From assembly GCF_000725285.1 (NCBI RefSeq), contig NZ_CP007161.1:667911-731910 (forward strand): a DNA stretch of 64,000 nt, read 5' to 3'. The notes under the pieces are model-generated. The model did no database searches and was not told the origin of the DNA. It saw only the letters and a list, made by a program, of their open reading frames with translations. The DNA comes from Virgibacillus sp. SK37. Its GTDB lineage: Bacteria; Bacillota; Bacilli; Bacillales; Amphibacillaceae. Positions 53,830-62,570 of the stretch are shown here, one piece after another. Position 1 is the stretch's first letter. Each line of letters opens with the position of its first letter. The position numbers were made by a program, and so were the translations under genes.

Positions 53830-54750
53830 ATGCTTAAGAAATTTGGCGTAGTAACAGCGTTATCTACTGCATTATTATTCGGAGGAACATTTCAACAAAC
53901 TGTGGATGCTTCAGCAAATGAGCAGCAAACACAGATTCCAACATATAAAATCTACTATTCTATAAATGGTAATTTGGAAAATATGTCAGGAGATCAATTG
54001 AATAGTATTCTAAATAAGTATCTTAAAAATAATAGTATCAATTGGTTGAATTTTGATTGGAATTTGAATGATGGAAGTAAAGAAGAAAAGGCACCAGAAA
54101 AAGAAGAAAATACAGAAAAGCCAGTGAAACAGGATAAACCTGTACAAAAAGAAGAAAAGCTAAATAAAGAAGAACCAAATAAAGAAGATACTGTAAAAGA
54201 AGACAAGCCTGCCAAGCAAGAGCAAGCGCCTGTAAAAGAAGACAAGCCTGCCAAGCAGGAGCAAGCGCCTGTAAAAGAAGACAAGCCAGTAAAACAACCA
54301 GAGGCACCTGTGAAGCAACCAGCTCAACCAGATAAGAAGGAAGAACAAACGAATCAAACACAATCACAGCAATTGAGTCAGTTTGAGCAGGAAGTATTTG
54401 AACTAACAAACCAAGAAAGAACAAAAAATGGTTTGGCACCACTAAAAGTGGATGTTGAATTGAGTAAGGTAGCACGTGAAAAATCTCGTGACATGGCTGC
54501 AAATAACTACTTTTCTCATAATAGCCCAACCTATGGTTCTCCATTCGATATGATGAAACAATTCGGTATTACGTACCGTGCAGCGGGAGAGAATATTGCT
54601 AAAGGACAACGTACCCCTGAGGAAGTTGTGAATGCATGGATGAACAGTGAAGGACACCGTGCGAATATCCTAAGCAGCAAATACACTCATATTGGTATTG
54701 GTTATGTAGAACAAGGAAATCATTGGACACAACAATTTATTGGTAAATAA
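53830..54750 (+). CDS. Secreted CAP-domain protein (YkwD-like)
   Basis: This 306-residue protein has a signal peptide (LKKFGVVTALSTALLFGG), a charged middle (about 85-170) with two or three copies of VKEDKPAKQEQAP and then a CAP/SCP domain (about 185-306). The CAP motifs VFELTNQERTKNGL, NYFSHNSPTYGSPFDMM and AGENIAKGQ and WMNSEGHRANILS are present, as in YkwD and CAP allergens. These are found at cell surfaces and spores and their activity is unclear. ATG 53830 is used because GTG 53821 directly follows the AAAGGAGA site. Strong terminator after. Confidence 0.9.
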   Translation: MLKKFGVVTALSTALLFGGTFQQTVDASANEQQTQIPTYKIYYSINGNLENMSGDQLNSILNKYLKNNSINWLNFDWNLNDGSKEEKAPEKEENTEKPVKQDKPVQKEEKLNKEEPNKEDTVKEDKPAKQEQAPVKEDKPAKQEQAPVKEDKPVKQPEAPVKQPAQPDKKEEQTNQTQSQQLSQFEQEVFELTNQERTKNGLAPLKVDVELSKVAREKSRDMAANNYFSHNSPTYGSPFDMMKQFGITYRAAGENIAKGQRTPEEVVNAWMNSEGHRANILSSKYTHIGIGYVEQGNHWTQQFIGK

Positions 54751-54760
54751 TAATAGAGAC

Positions 54761-54796
54761 AGAAGACTAGCATGGAATTGCTAGTCTTCTTTTTTA
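54761..54796 (+). terminator. Terminator after the CAP gene
   Basis: AGAAGACTAGC (54761-54771) pairs perfectly with GCTAGTCTTCT (54780-54790), followed by Ts. Confidence 0.95.
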
Positions 54797-54929
54797 TGGT
54801 TCTAATATATATTGGGGTTATTCAATGATTCGGAAAATAGATAAACTTCGACGTAACTTTTGATGTTTAAAGTGTGAAAAAAACTTTGTTGTTGGAAAGC
54901 TCACTGAAATATTGAATCTGGTTGCATCA

Positions 54930-55138
54930 CCGCTACGGAAAATACTGCGCTTTTCGGGGCGGCTGATGAGCCTCGGGCCAACACGATGTTGGCCATGAAG
55001 GCGTTGCGACAATGGGGTTTGATGGGGCGAGTATGCGCAGCCCCAGGACGTCGCGACTTTAGCCTTCCAACCTCTATACCGCATTCCGGGGTCTCACCGA
55101 TGCCTCATCTCCCCCAGGAGTCTCCGTATTTCCTCCGC
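54930..55138 (+). repeat. Large palindromic repeat C
   Basis: GC-rich stretch with GGAAAATAC near its left and GTATTTCC near its right end (54937, 55126), plus GATGAGCC/GCCTCATC pairs, forming a large imperfect hairpin. Several short antisense frames inside it look random. It is of the same general kind as A and B. Confidence 0.7.
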
Positions 55139-55256
55139 TTAATTTTAATTTTTCAGCAAAAAGTGTCTTTAGTATTAGGTGAAAAAAAGCTCGCTTAACA
55201 TCTACAATTACAAGTGAAAAGCCCATTCGGCATTTGGTAATATAAAGCTCATACTA

Positions 55257-55452
55257 ATTGATTGGAGCGGAAGGGGGCGACTCCTGCCGGAATAGCATGA
55301 GCTGAAGACCCTGCACGGAGCGTAGCGGAGGAAGCGACTGAAGCCATGCCGGGCGGCAAAGAAGACACTGTGAGGCAACGAACAGATGTCGCGCTTGTAC
55401 CCGGAGGTGTGAAAGCGTCCCCCTGCAGCAGAAATCAATGGGTCCATCCACT
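55257..55452 (+). repeat. Large dispersed repeat A, copy 2
   Basis: Reverse complement of repeat A at 35371-35515, with about 50 bp extra between GGGCGGCAAA and GAAAGCGTCC. No gene lies in 54797-55800; this repeat, C and the short repeat D copy account for much of it. Confidence 0.8.
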
Positions 55453-55471
55453 TCCTTAAAATGTGACTACT

Positions 55472-55540
55472 TTAGTTCGCATTTTATTCCAAATATGAAT
55501 GAACAAAATACGTTTGTACCCCAACACTTGCAGTAGAACC
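55472..55540 (+). repeat. Short dispersed repeat, copy 2
   Basis: TAGTTCGCATTTTATTCC (55472-55489) and CCAACACTTGCAGTAGAACC (55521-55540) match the contiguous element at 32649-32684 but are split by about 30 bp. Confidence 0.7.
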
Positions 55541-55800
55541 TTTTTTATAAAGAGGCTTTATGATGATCTTAGGCATAAAAATAAGACATTGAAATGGGAA
55601 TAACTAAGGCGAAGGACTAAAATAGATTATTTTAGGGAATTAATGCAAAGCATATGATAAAAGTCAGGTTTAGAAATGCTCAGCCTGAGTTGTTTGACAA
55701 TCATCCTTCGTTTTGAATACTGTATAGAAGAGGACAAATCGCTTTTCGTAAATAAGAATGGTCAAGTGTAAGGAGTACATAATAATAAAGGGGTGATTAA

Positions 55801-56796
55801 ATGGTACAAGGTGCAGCTAATTGGAATACAGAACAGACGCAGGAATGGTTGCAAAATTATGTAGATGATTGGGTTTCATTTTATCGTAAGCAAACAGCCG
55901 AGGGGGAAGTTGCTTCGTATATACCAATTTTGCAGGAAGCAAATCGAGATCATCTGGGAATATCTATTATTGGTAAAGATGGGATGACTGTACGCTCCGG
56001 TGATACCGGAATTCCGTTTACAATTCAGAGTATCTCGAAAGTACTTAGTTTTATTGTAGCATGTATGGAAAAAGGACTTGCCTATATGTTGGATCGAGTC
56101 GATGTAGAGCCAACTGGTGAGGCATTTAACTCTATTATGCACCTTGAAATGAGGAAGGTTCAAAAACCATTTAACCCCCTAATTAATGCAGGAGCTATTA
56201 CAGTGACTTCTATTTTAGAGGGGAATACATCAGATGAAAAATTAAAACCTATTTTGGATTTAATGGAAAAAATCCTTGGTTATAGACCTGCCCTTAATGT
56301 AGAGGTATACGAATCAGAAAGAGATTCATCTATGCGGAACCGTGCAATAGGCTATTATTTGCTTGAAACAGGGTTTCTTGAATCAGATCTTAATATTACC
56401 CTGGAAACCTATTTCAAACAATGCTCTATTGAAGTGACGGTAGATGATCTGGCAAAAATAGGCGTTGTACTGGCGAATGATGGAGAGGATCCGAAAACTG
56501 GTGAGGAAGTCATCCCAAGACAAATAACACGTCTGGCAAAGGCATTAATGCTGACTTGTGGGATGTATGATGCCTCAGGAAAATTTGCTGCATATGTTGG
56601 TATACCAGCGAAAAGTGGTGTATCAGGAGGGATCGTTGCCCTTGCGCCACCAAGGGTACGTGATGAAGACCTACCGTTTATAAATGGCTGTGGTATTGGA
56701 GTATACGGTCCTGCCCTTGATGATAAAGGGAATAGCTATGCAGGCATAAAGCTGTTACGCCACATTGCCAAACAATGGGATCTGAGTATATTTTAA
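55801..56796 (+). CDS. glsA: Glutaminase
   Basis: This 331-residue enzyme hydrolyses glutamine to glutamate and ammonia. It belongs to the serine-dependent beta-lactamase-like family. The SxxK motif is S77-I-S-K80 in TIQSISKVL. EPTGEAFNSIMHLE, NPLINAGAI and CGMYDASGKFAAYVGIPAKSGVSGGI are conserved. The length is right for GlsA/YbgJ. The ribosome site AAAGGGGTGA precedes the ATG. An SRAP gene follows by 23 bp, and an AGCS-type transporter lies nearby on the other strand. Confidence 0.95.
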   Translation: MVQGAANWNTEQTQEWLQNYVDDWVSFYRKQTAEGEVASYIPILQEANRDHLGISIIGKDGMTVRSGDTGIPFTIQSISKVLSFIVACMEKGLAYMLDRVDVEPTGEAFNSIMHLEMRKVQKPFNPLINAGAITVTSILEGNTSDEKLKPILDLMEKILGYRPALNVEVYESERDSSMRNRAIGYYLLETGFLESDLNITLETYFKQCSIEVTVDDLAKIGVVLANDGEDPKTGEEVIPRQITRLAKALMLTCGMYDASGKFAAYVGIPAKSGVSGGIVALAPPRVRDEDLPFINGCGIGVYGPALDDKGNSYAGIKLLRHIAKQWDLSIF

Positions 56797-56819
56797 ATTT
56801 TATATAAGGAGAGCTTCTC

Positions 56820-57488
56820 ATGTGTGGACGCTACACGTTACTTGCAGAGGAATTGCAAATACTAAATGAATATCAATTGGAACAAGACGGAATAGAGTCT
56901 TATCAGCCCAGCTATAATATCGCACCGGGTCAACAAGTGCTGGCAATTATTCATGATGGGAGAAGGAAGCGGGCAGGTTACCTGCGTTGGGGTCTTGTTC
57001 CCTCATGGGCAGAAGATGAGAAAATTGGTTATAAAATGATCAATGCAAGAAGTGAGACGGCACATCAGAAACCAAGCTTTAAAAAATTAATGTCTAGAAA
57101 AAGATGTTTGATCGTCGCGGATAGTTTTTATGAATGGAAAAAAGCGAATGGAGAAAAACAACCTAAGCGAATTCATACAAGCAATCGACAATTATTTGCA
57201 TTTGCAGGATTATGGGATAAATGGGAATCACGAGATAAAGATGTTTATACATGTACGATTTTAACAAAAGATGCCAACAATTTTATGAGGGATATCCATC
57301 ATCGAATGCCAATTATTCTACCAAAAGATAAAGAGGATATATGGATAAGACCGGAAAAGCAGTCACCGATAGAAGCGCATCAATTTCTAGCTTCACTTTC
57401 TGCAGAAGAGCTTACGGCATATGATGTTGGAACACACGTTAATTCTGCGAAAAATAACGATGCGGTGTGTATTGAGCCGATAGCATAA
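56820..57488 (+). CDS. SRAP-domain protein (YedK/HMCES-like)
   Basis: This 222-residue protein binds abasic sites in single-stranded DNA. The catalytic Cys2 follows Met1 in MCGRYTLL and forms a thiazolidine link. Asn in NIAPGQ, MINARSETAHQKPSF, Glu in SFYEWKK and HHRMPIIL complete the active site. Length matches YedK/YoqW. It uses AAGGAGAG and ends at a terminator. It may be co-transcribed with glutaminase without a functional link. Confidence 0.93.
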   Translation: MCGRYTLLAEELQILNEYQLEQDGIESYQPSYNIAPGQQVLAIIHDGRRKRAGYLRWGLVPSWAEDEKIGYKMINARSETAHQKPSFKKLMSRKRCLIVADSFYEWKKANGEKQPKRIHTSNRQLFAFAGLWDKWESRDKDVYTCTILTKDANNFMRDIHHRMPIILPKDKEDIWIRPEKQSPIEAHQFLASLSAEELTAYDVGTHVNSAKNNDAVCIEPIA

Positions 57489-57523
57489 AAAAGTTGACCC
57501 GGTGAAAACAGGTCAACTATTTT
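57487..57523. terminator. Bidirectional terminator
   Basis: AGTTGACC (57492-57499) pairs with GGTCAACT (57511-57518). A and T tracts on both sides serve the SRAP gene and the convergent transporter. Confidence 0.88.
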
Positions 57524-57611
57524 AATGAAAGGATATATGAAATTTCGTCTTTATTATTTTTTATGCATGAACCTACACAGTCTGCTTCAGCCCTTGCACC
57601 CTTCGAAAAAA

Positions 57612-58976
57612 TTAAGCGCTTCTTCCTGCTTTCTGCGCTTTCTCTTGTTCTTTTTCCTCTTTGGCTACTTTCAAGAACTTCTTTGTTTCGTATACAACGA
57701 CACCGGAGAGACCTAGTAGACCAATTAAGTTTGGTGCCGCCATGAGCGCATTCATTATATCGGAGATTGCCCATACTACGCTTAGCTTTTCGATGGCACC
57801 ATAGAAAACAGCTGCAACAAAAACAATTCGATAGTATGGAATAGCTTTTTCACTGAACAAATAACCGAAGCATTTCTCTCCATAATAAGACCAGCCAACT
57901 AATGTAGAGAATGCGAATAATACAATTCCGATTGTTACAATCATGCCGCCGAAATCACCGAGGAATTTACCAAATGAGGCAGCAGTTAAGTCACCGCCAG
58001 AAAGGTCCCCGCCGTACATGTTTGCCATAACAATGGTAATACCAGTAATAGAGCAAACGATGATTGTATCAATAAATACCTGAGTCATGGAAACAAGTGC
58101 CTGACGCCCAGGATAGTCCGTTTTTGCGGCAGCCGCGGCAATTGGAGCAGAACCTAAACCAGCTTCGTTTGAGAACACGCCACGGGCGACCCCATAACGT
58201 ATAACCGTACCTAGGATACCGCCACCAAGTGCACTACCTGTAAATGCATCTGAGAAGATTAAACCAATCGCTGCTGGTACAATATCCAAATTCATAATGA
58301 TAATAATTAATCCGCCAAGCACGTATAATGCCGCCATAATCGGAACGAAAAAGGCAGTTACACGCCCAATACTTTTAATACCCCCAAGAATAACTAAACC
58401 AACTAAAACAGTAAGAATAATACCAGTTGCCCATCCGGGTACATTAAAAGACCGTTCTAAAGCATCAGAAACTGAGTTTGATTGAACCATATTTCCTATA
58501 CCGAAGGCAGCACATGCACCAAATATAGCAAATAATACGCCAAGCCATTTAGCTTTCAAACCTCTTTCCAAGTAATACATCGGGCCACCAGACATTTCGC
58601 CTTTACTGTTTGTCACCCTGTATTTAACAGCTAAAATTGCTTCAGCATACTTTGTAGCCATTCCAAATAAAGCAGAAAGCCACATCCAGAATACTGCACC
58701 AGGTCCTCCTAAAACCACAGCTGTTGCCACACCAACAATATTACCGGTACCTATGGTTGCGGCCATGGCGGTAGTTAACGCCTGATAGTGACTAATGTCC
58801 CCTTTTGACTTTTTGTCCTGCTTGGACGGACTGAAAGCGAGCTTAAGCGCATAAGGCAATACTCTGAATTGCAAAAAGCCCAGACGAAAAGTCAAATATA
58901 AGCCTGTTCCCACAATTAGAATTAACGTGGGTGGGCCCCAGACAAAGCCACTGATTGCATCAAGAATTTCATTCAT
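57612..58976 (-). CDS. Alanine or glycine:cation symporter (AGCS family)
   Basis: This 454-residue transporter of the AGCS/AlsT family has about 11 helices. Hallmarks: AMAATIGTGNIVGVATAV, GGPGAVFWMWLSALFGMATKYAE, GGPMYYLERGL, NEAGLGSAPIAAAAAKTDYPGRQ. It imports alanine, glycine or glutamine with Na+ or H+. In B. subtilis a related carrier (GlnT) pairs with glutaminase, and glsA lies just upstream here on the other strand. ATG 58976 follows AAGGGGGAAG. An in-frame ATG at 59000 is further upstream. Confidence 0.92.
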   Translation of the reverse strand: MNEILDAISGFVWGPPTLILIVGTGLYLTFRLGFLQFRVLPYALKLAFSPSKQDKKSKGDISHYQALTTAMAATIGTGNIVGVATAVVLGGPGAVFWMWLSALFGMATKYAEAILAVKYRVTNSKGEMSGGPMYYLERGLKAKWLGVLFAIFGACAAFGIGNMVQSNSVSDALERSFNVPGWATGIILTVLVGLVILGGIKSIGRVTAFFVPIMAALYVLGGLIIIIMNLDIVPAAIGLIFSDAFTGSALGGGILGTVIRYGVARGVFSNEAGLGSAPIAAAAAKTDYPGRQALVSMTQVFIDTIIVCSITGITIVMANMYGGDLSGGDLTAASFGKFLGDFGGMIVTIGIVLFAFSTLVGWSYYGEKCFGYLFSEKAIPYYRIVFVAAVFYGAIEKLSVVWAISDIMNALMAAPNLIGLLGLSGVVVYETKKFLKVAKEEKEQEKAQKAGRSA

Positions 58977-59142
58977 GTTTTCTTCCCCCTTTGCCATCAT
59001 TTAGTTTTTTGTATCTATAATAAATATTCCGAAAATTTAGTTCAAATGTCAAGTAATTTTGTAAAAAAAGGTTAAAAAATATTACAAGTTAGTTGAGTAA
59101 TGTTGAAAAAGGGAAGCATACTGAAAATCAAGACGAAATCTT

Positions 59143-59172
59143 TTGCTTATCTTGTAAGTAGATGATTATAAT
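59143..59172 (+). promoter_or_regulatory. Promoter of the YtxH-like/YihY genes
   Basis: TTGCTT (59143-59148), 18-bp spacer, TATAAT (59167-59172), 62 bp upstream of ATG 59234. Confidence 0.6.
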
Positions 59173-59233
59173 AGAGGTAGATAGTAAGTTAACGTTTTAG
59201 AATACTTATACATACATAAAGGAGAGAAATTGG

Positions 59234-59530
59234 ATGGCAAAACGCAGATTAATTACCGGAATTTTATTAGGAGCAGTAGCAGGTGGCATAGCAACATTAT
59301 TTGACAGAGAAACGAGAAATTATACAAAAGGTAAGCTTAAAAATGTAAAAGCTGGGTCCAGTTATCTTATTAAAAACCCTTCAGATGCTGTACATAAAGT
59401 CCGTGTAGCTTTTGATGAATTTAATACGAAAATTACCAGTGGTTCAGAGAATGCAATTAATGCATTGGAACAAGTAGAATCAACCTTGGAAAAATATACA
59501 AATAAAGAGGGTTCCTCACGAATAGAATAG
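59234..59530 (+). CDS. YtxH-like small protein
   Basis: This 98-residue protein begins with a glycine-rich helix, LITGILLGAVAGGIATLFDRETR, typical of YtxH-like proteins that anchor to the membrane, and has a helical amphipathic remainder with NPSDAVHKVRVAFDEFNT. The role is unknown, often stress-related in other species. The ribosome site is AAAGGAGAG. It precedes YihY by 30 bp, so they are likely one transcript. Confidence 0.75.
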   Translation: MAKRRLITGILLGAVAGGIATLFDRETRNYTKGKLKNVKAGSSYLIKNPSDAVHKVRVAFDEFNTKITSGSENAINALEQVESTLEKYTNKEGSSRIE

Positions 59531-59560
59531 AGGTAGATAGATGTTGGGAGAGTGGTTGAT

Positions 59561-60379
59561 GTGAATGAAGTGGTTACATTCGGTAAGGAATTATATTCAA
59601 AGATGGAACAAACGGATGTCTTTGGACTAGCAGCTCAATTAGCTTATTTTTTCTTACTCTCACTCTTCCCATTCCTCTTATTTGTTCTTACACTTGTAGG
59701 ATATCTTCCTATTGGGGAGATATCCATTATTGAATTTGTTGGGACATATGCTCCACCTCAAATTAATGAATTAATTAATACGAATATTACGCAGCTTGTA
59801 AACGAACGCAATGGCAGTTTATTATCATTCAGTATTATTGGCACGCTTTGGTCAGCATCGAATGGTGTTAATGCAATTATGCGTGGATTCAACCGGGCTT
59901 ATGAAGTGGACGAAGATCGTTCGTTTATCATTTCAAGACTAATTGCAATTGTACTCACAGTCGCAATGGTTATTATCATACTGACCGCATTCTTACTACC
60001 TATCTTTGGTAAAATGATTGGTGTATATCTTTTCTCATTTATTGGTTTGTCTGAAGGGTTTATTACCGTTTGGCAGGCGTTGCGTTGGGTAGTATCCTCT
60101 GTTGTTTTCTTTATTGTTTTCCTGGCCTTGTATAAGTTGGCTCCAAACAAGCGGATTTATTTCAAAAACGCTATTTGGGGAGCTATATTTGCTACTGTAT
60201 TTTGGCAGCTGACTTCACTTGGTTTTTCCTACTATGTAAGTAGTATTGGCAATTACTCTGCTACCTATGGAAGTCTGGGTACAGTTATTGTTCTAATGAT
60301 CTGGTTCTATCTATCCGGAATTATTCTGATGATGGGTGGAGTCATTAATGCTGTACTAAGAACAGAAAAATTAAAATAG
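59561..60379 (+). CDS. YihY/BrkB-family membrane protein
   Basis: This 272-residue polytopic protein has about six helices. LAAQLAYFFLLSLFPFLLFVL, TLWSASNGVNAIMRGFNRAYEV, LYKLAPNKRIYFKNAIWGAIFATVFWQ and NYSATYGSLGTVIVLMIWFYLSGII are family features. Despite its old name as ribonuclease BN it is a membrane protein of unknown action. GTG 59561 is chosen because GGGAGA is ten bases before; GTG 59552 directly touches it. It ends at a shared terminator. Confidence 0.88.
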   Translation: MNEVVTFGKELYSKMEQTDVFGLAAQLAYFFLLSLFPFLLFVLTLVGYLPIGEISIIEFVGTYAPPQINELINTNITQLVNERNGSLLSFSIIGTLWSASNGVNAIMRGFNRAYEVDEDRSFIISRLIAIVLTVAMVIIILTAFLLPIFGKMIGVYLFSFIGLSEGFITVWQALRWVVSSVVFFIVFLALYKLAPNKRIYFKNAIWGAIFATVFWQLTSLGFSYYVSSIGNYSATYGSLGTVIVLMIWFYLSGIILMMGGVINAVLRTEKLK

Positions 60380-60404
60380 CTGCCGTAAGCCGGCAACTAT
60401 TTTA
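60373..60404. terminator. Bidirectional terminator
   Basis: AAAATAGCTGCCG (60373-60385) pairs with CGGCAACTATTTT (60391-60403) with one mismatch. It covers the ends of the convergent YihY and P-type ATPase genes. Confidence 0.85.
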
Positions 60405-62337
60405 ATAAACGTAACCCATTTAGTATAACCAAAATAGTACTCCCTTCATGGCCAATAACGCCCAATGGCAGGTCGAGTAATTGAAAAAAGTTAGAAAAGA
60501 TTAAAATTATAATTATGCTCAGAGAAAAAAAGACGTTTTGCTTAATAATTTTATTCATTTTAGTAGAAATAGCAATTGCTTCCGTAATCCTCGAAAGGTC
60601 ATTTTTCATTAGCACGATATCTGCAGTCTCCATTGCTACGTCAGTTCCTTCTCCCATTGCAATTCCGACGTTAGCACTTGCTAATGCTGGAGCATCGTTA
60701 ATTCCATCTCCCACCATAGAGACATTCTTGTATTGCGCTCGTAACTGCTTTACATGAGTAACTTTTTCTTCCGGTAAACAGTTAGCTATATAACTGTTTA
60801 TCCCAGCTTCTTCAGCAATTATTTTGGCAGTAAGCTCATTGTCACCAGTTAACATAATTGTAGTTATACCATGCTTTTTTAATAAGGATATTGCATTCTT
60901 TGCATCTTTTCTTATCGTATCCTTTAGTGCGAAAACTGCCTGGATTTCCTTATTCTTCTTGGCAAAAACGATTGTTTTCCCCTGATTTGCCAGCTTATTT
61001 GCTATTCCATCACGGAAGTTCATCGCCTCTTCTTTACCAACGAAGTTCGATTTACCAACCTTCCAGTGATCACCTTCGACTATAGCTGATACCCCATTTC
61101 CACTGAATGTTGTCATATCAGAGACTTCAGATGCTAAATTATCAAAACCTTTTTCTTTCGTAAATTGTACGATGGACGTTGCTAATGGGTGAGTGGAATA
61201 CTTTTCAATTGCAGCTACGACCTGCAATGTTTCCTTTTCGCTTTCATCTTCCTTATAAAAAGCTTCTGTTACAACTGGCTTCCCATTCGTCAATGTACCC
61301 GTTTTATCAAATGCTACTGCTTTTATATGGCTTAGATTTTCAACATGCACACCGCCCTTAAATAATACACCGTTTTTTGCACTATTAGAGATTGCTGATA
61401 AAGTTGCCGGCATAATAGAGGCAACCAAGGCACAAGGTGATGCAACAACAAGTAAGATCATTGCTCTATATATGCTTTCCGATAATGTCCAATTAAACAA
61501 TAGATATGGTAAGAACATCATAAGGATAACGACAGCTAAAACAATTTTTACATAGATCCCCTCAAATCTTTCAATAAATAACTGGGAGGGTGACTTTTCA
61601 TCCTGTGCCTGTTGTACAAGATCAATTATTTTTTGGAATAATGTTTCGTTTGCCGGTTTTGTAATTTCTATTGTGATGGTTCCATTCAGTGCCACTGTTC
61701 CTGCGTACACATCTGCATCCTGTGTCTTTTCCGCGGGAAGAGATTCACCGGTTATGGCACTTTCATCTATGGAAGTTGTTCCTTTACTTATTTTTCCGTC
61801 GGCGGGTATGCGTTCCCCCGCACGTATGATAACGGTGTCTTTAACCTGTAATGTGCGCACAGGAACTTTCTTTTCTACTCCATTCTTTATGATAACTGCT
61901 TCCTCTGGTTGTAAATTCATAAGAGAGGAAATTTCTTTGTTGCTTTTGTTAAGCGTATAGGTTTCTAATGCACCAGATAATGCAAATATGAAGATTAGAA
62001 TGGCTCCCTCTGTCCAATAGCCAATAATGGCTGAGCCAATTGCTGCAAAAATCATTAACATTTCAACATTTAATTCTTTGTTGGTGATTGTTTCTGTAAT
62101 GCCTTCCTTTGCTTTAGCATAACCACCAATAATAAATGCGAGTAGGTGGAGAATTACGAAAGCAGTACTGGTTAAATGAGACTCAAACATCCAAGCAAAA
62201 AGAATTACGATACCACTGATTAGCGCGGCAATCAACTCTTTATGTTCCTTCATCTTGATAAAGGGTTTCTTATTCAACAAATTTCTTTTAAACTGGTTTT
62301 GTTTTAAATTGTAAATCGAATCTGCCTCTGTAGTCAT
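60397..62337 (-). CDS. zosA: Heavy-metal P1B-type ATPase, ZosA-like
   Basis: This 646-residue ATPase lacks an N-terminal HMA metal domain. Six to eight membrane helices, the metal motif ASPCALVAS, phosphorylation site DKTGTLTNG, TGES, HP (STHPLA) and GDGINDAPAL are present. The length and lack of a metal-binding domain match ZosA of B. subtilis, which takes up zinc during peroxide stress under PerR control. A perfect PerR box at 62393-62407 strengthens this. ATG 62337 follows GGAGG. Metal specificity is not proven by sequence (CadA-like export is the alternative). Confidence 0.88.
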   Translation of the reverse strand: MTTEADSIYNLKQNQFKRNLLNKKPFIKMKEHKELIAALISGIVILFAWMFESHLTSTAFVILHLLAFIIGGYAKAKEGITETITNKELNVEMLMIFAAIGSAIIGYWTEGAILIFIFALSGALETYTLNKSNKEISSLMNLQPEEAVIIKNGVEKKVPVRTLQVKDTVIIRAGERIPADGKISKGTTSIDESAITGESLPAEKTQDADVYAGTVALNGTITIEITKPANETLFQKIIDLVQQAQDEKSPSQLFIERFEGIYVKIVLAVVILMMFLPYLLFNWTLSESIYRAMILLVVASPCALVASIMPATLSAISNSAKNGVLFKGGVHVENLSHIKAVAFDKTGTLTNGKPVVTEAFYKEDESEKETLQVVAAIEKYSTHPLATSIVQFTKEKGFDNLASEVSDMTTFSGNGVSAIVEGDHWKVGKSNFVGKEEAMNFRDGIANKLANQGKTIVFAKKNKEIQAVFALKDTIRKDAKNAISLLKKHGITTIMLTGDNELTAKIIAEEAGINSYIANCLPEEKVTHVKQLRAQYKNVSMVGDGINDAPALASANVGIAMGEGTDVAMETADIVLMKNDLSRITEAIAISTKMNKIIKQNVFFSLSIIIILIFSNFFQLLDLPLGVIGHEGSTILVILNGLRLLK

Positions 62338-62376
62338 CCCAGCACCTCCATTTTACTATTCATATGATAATTACAG

Positions 62377-62391
62377 TGAGAATGATTATTA
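62377..62391. promoter_or_regulatory. Fur-like box
   Basis: TGAGAATGATTATTA matches the Fur 7-1-7 consensus TGATAATNATTATCA at 12 of 14 informative positions and directly abuts the PerR box. It could reflect dual metal control or simple family resemblance. Confidence 0.4.
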
Positions 62392-62392
62392 T

Positions 62393-62407
62393 TTATAATT
62401 ATTATAA
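62393..62407. promoter_or_regulatory. PerR box of zosA
   Basis: TTATAATTATTATAA is a perfect match to the PerR consensus TTATAATNATTATAA, 56 bp upstream of the ATPase start. The peroxide regulator PerR should repress here until oxidised. Confidence 0.82.
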
Positions 62408-62532
62408 ATTAATACTTATTATTATATTATCATGAGGTAGGAAAAAGTCAAGATAATAATCGTCTTTTTTAAATAAAACCATAGAGGAAGAGAAGGTAAT
62501 TTTAGAGGATCATTAGGGTTATTCAGATCAGT

Positions 62533-62570
62533 ATATAAAAAAACCGGTTAGCACGATGTCTAACCGGTTT
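62533..62570 (-). terminator. Terminator of the MFS gene
   Basis: AAACCGGTTAG (62541-62551) pairs perfectly with CTAACCGGTTT (62560-62570). The stem covers the minus-strand stop, with a U tail from the A run at 62537-62543. Confidence 0.93.

Noticed and set aside
54938-55451. Short open frames in the repeat region
   Set aside because: They lie in palindromic repeats, on both strands, without ribosome sites or family likeness.
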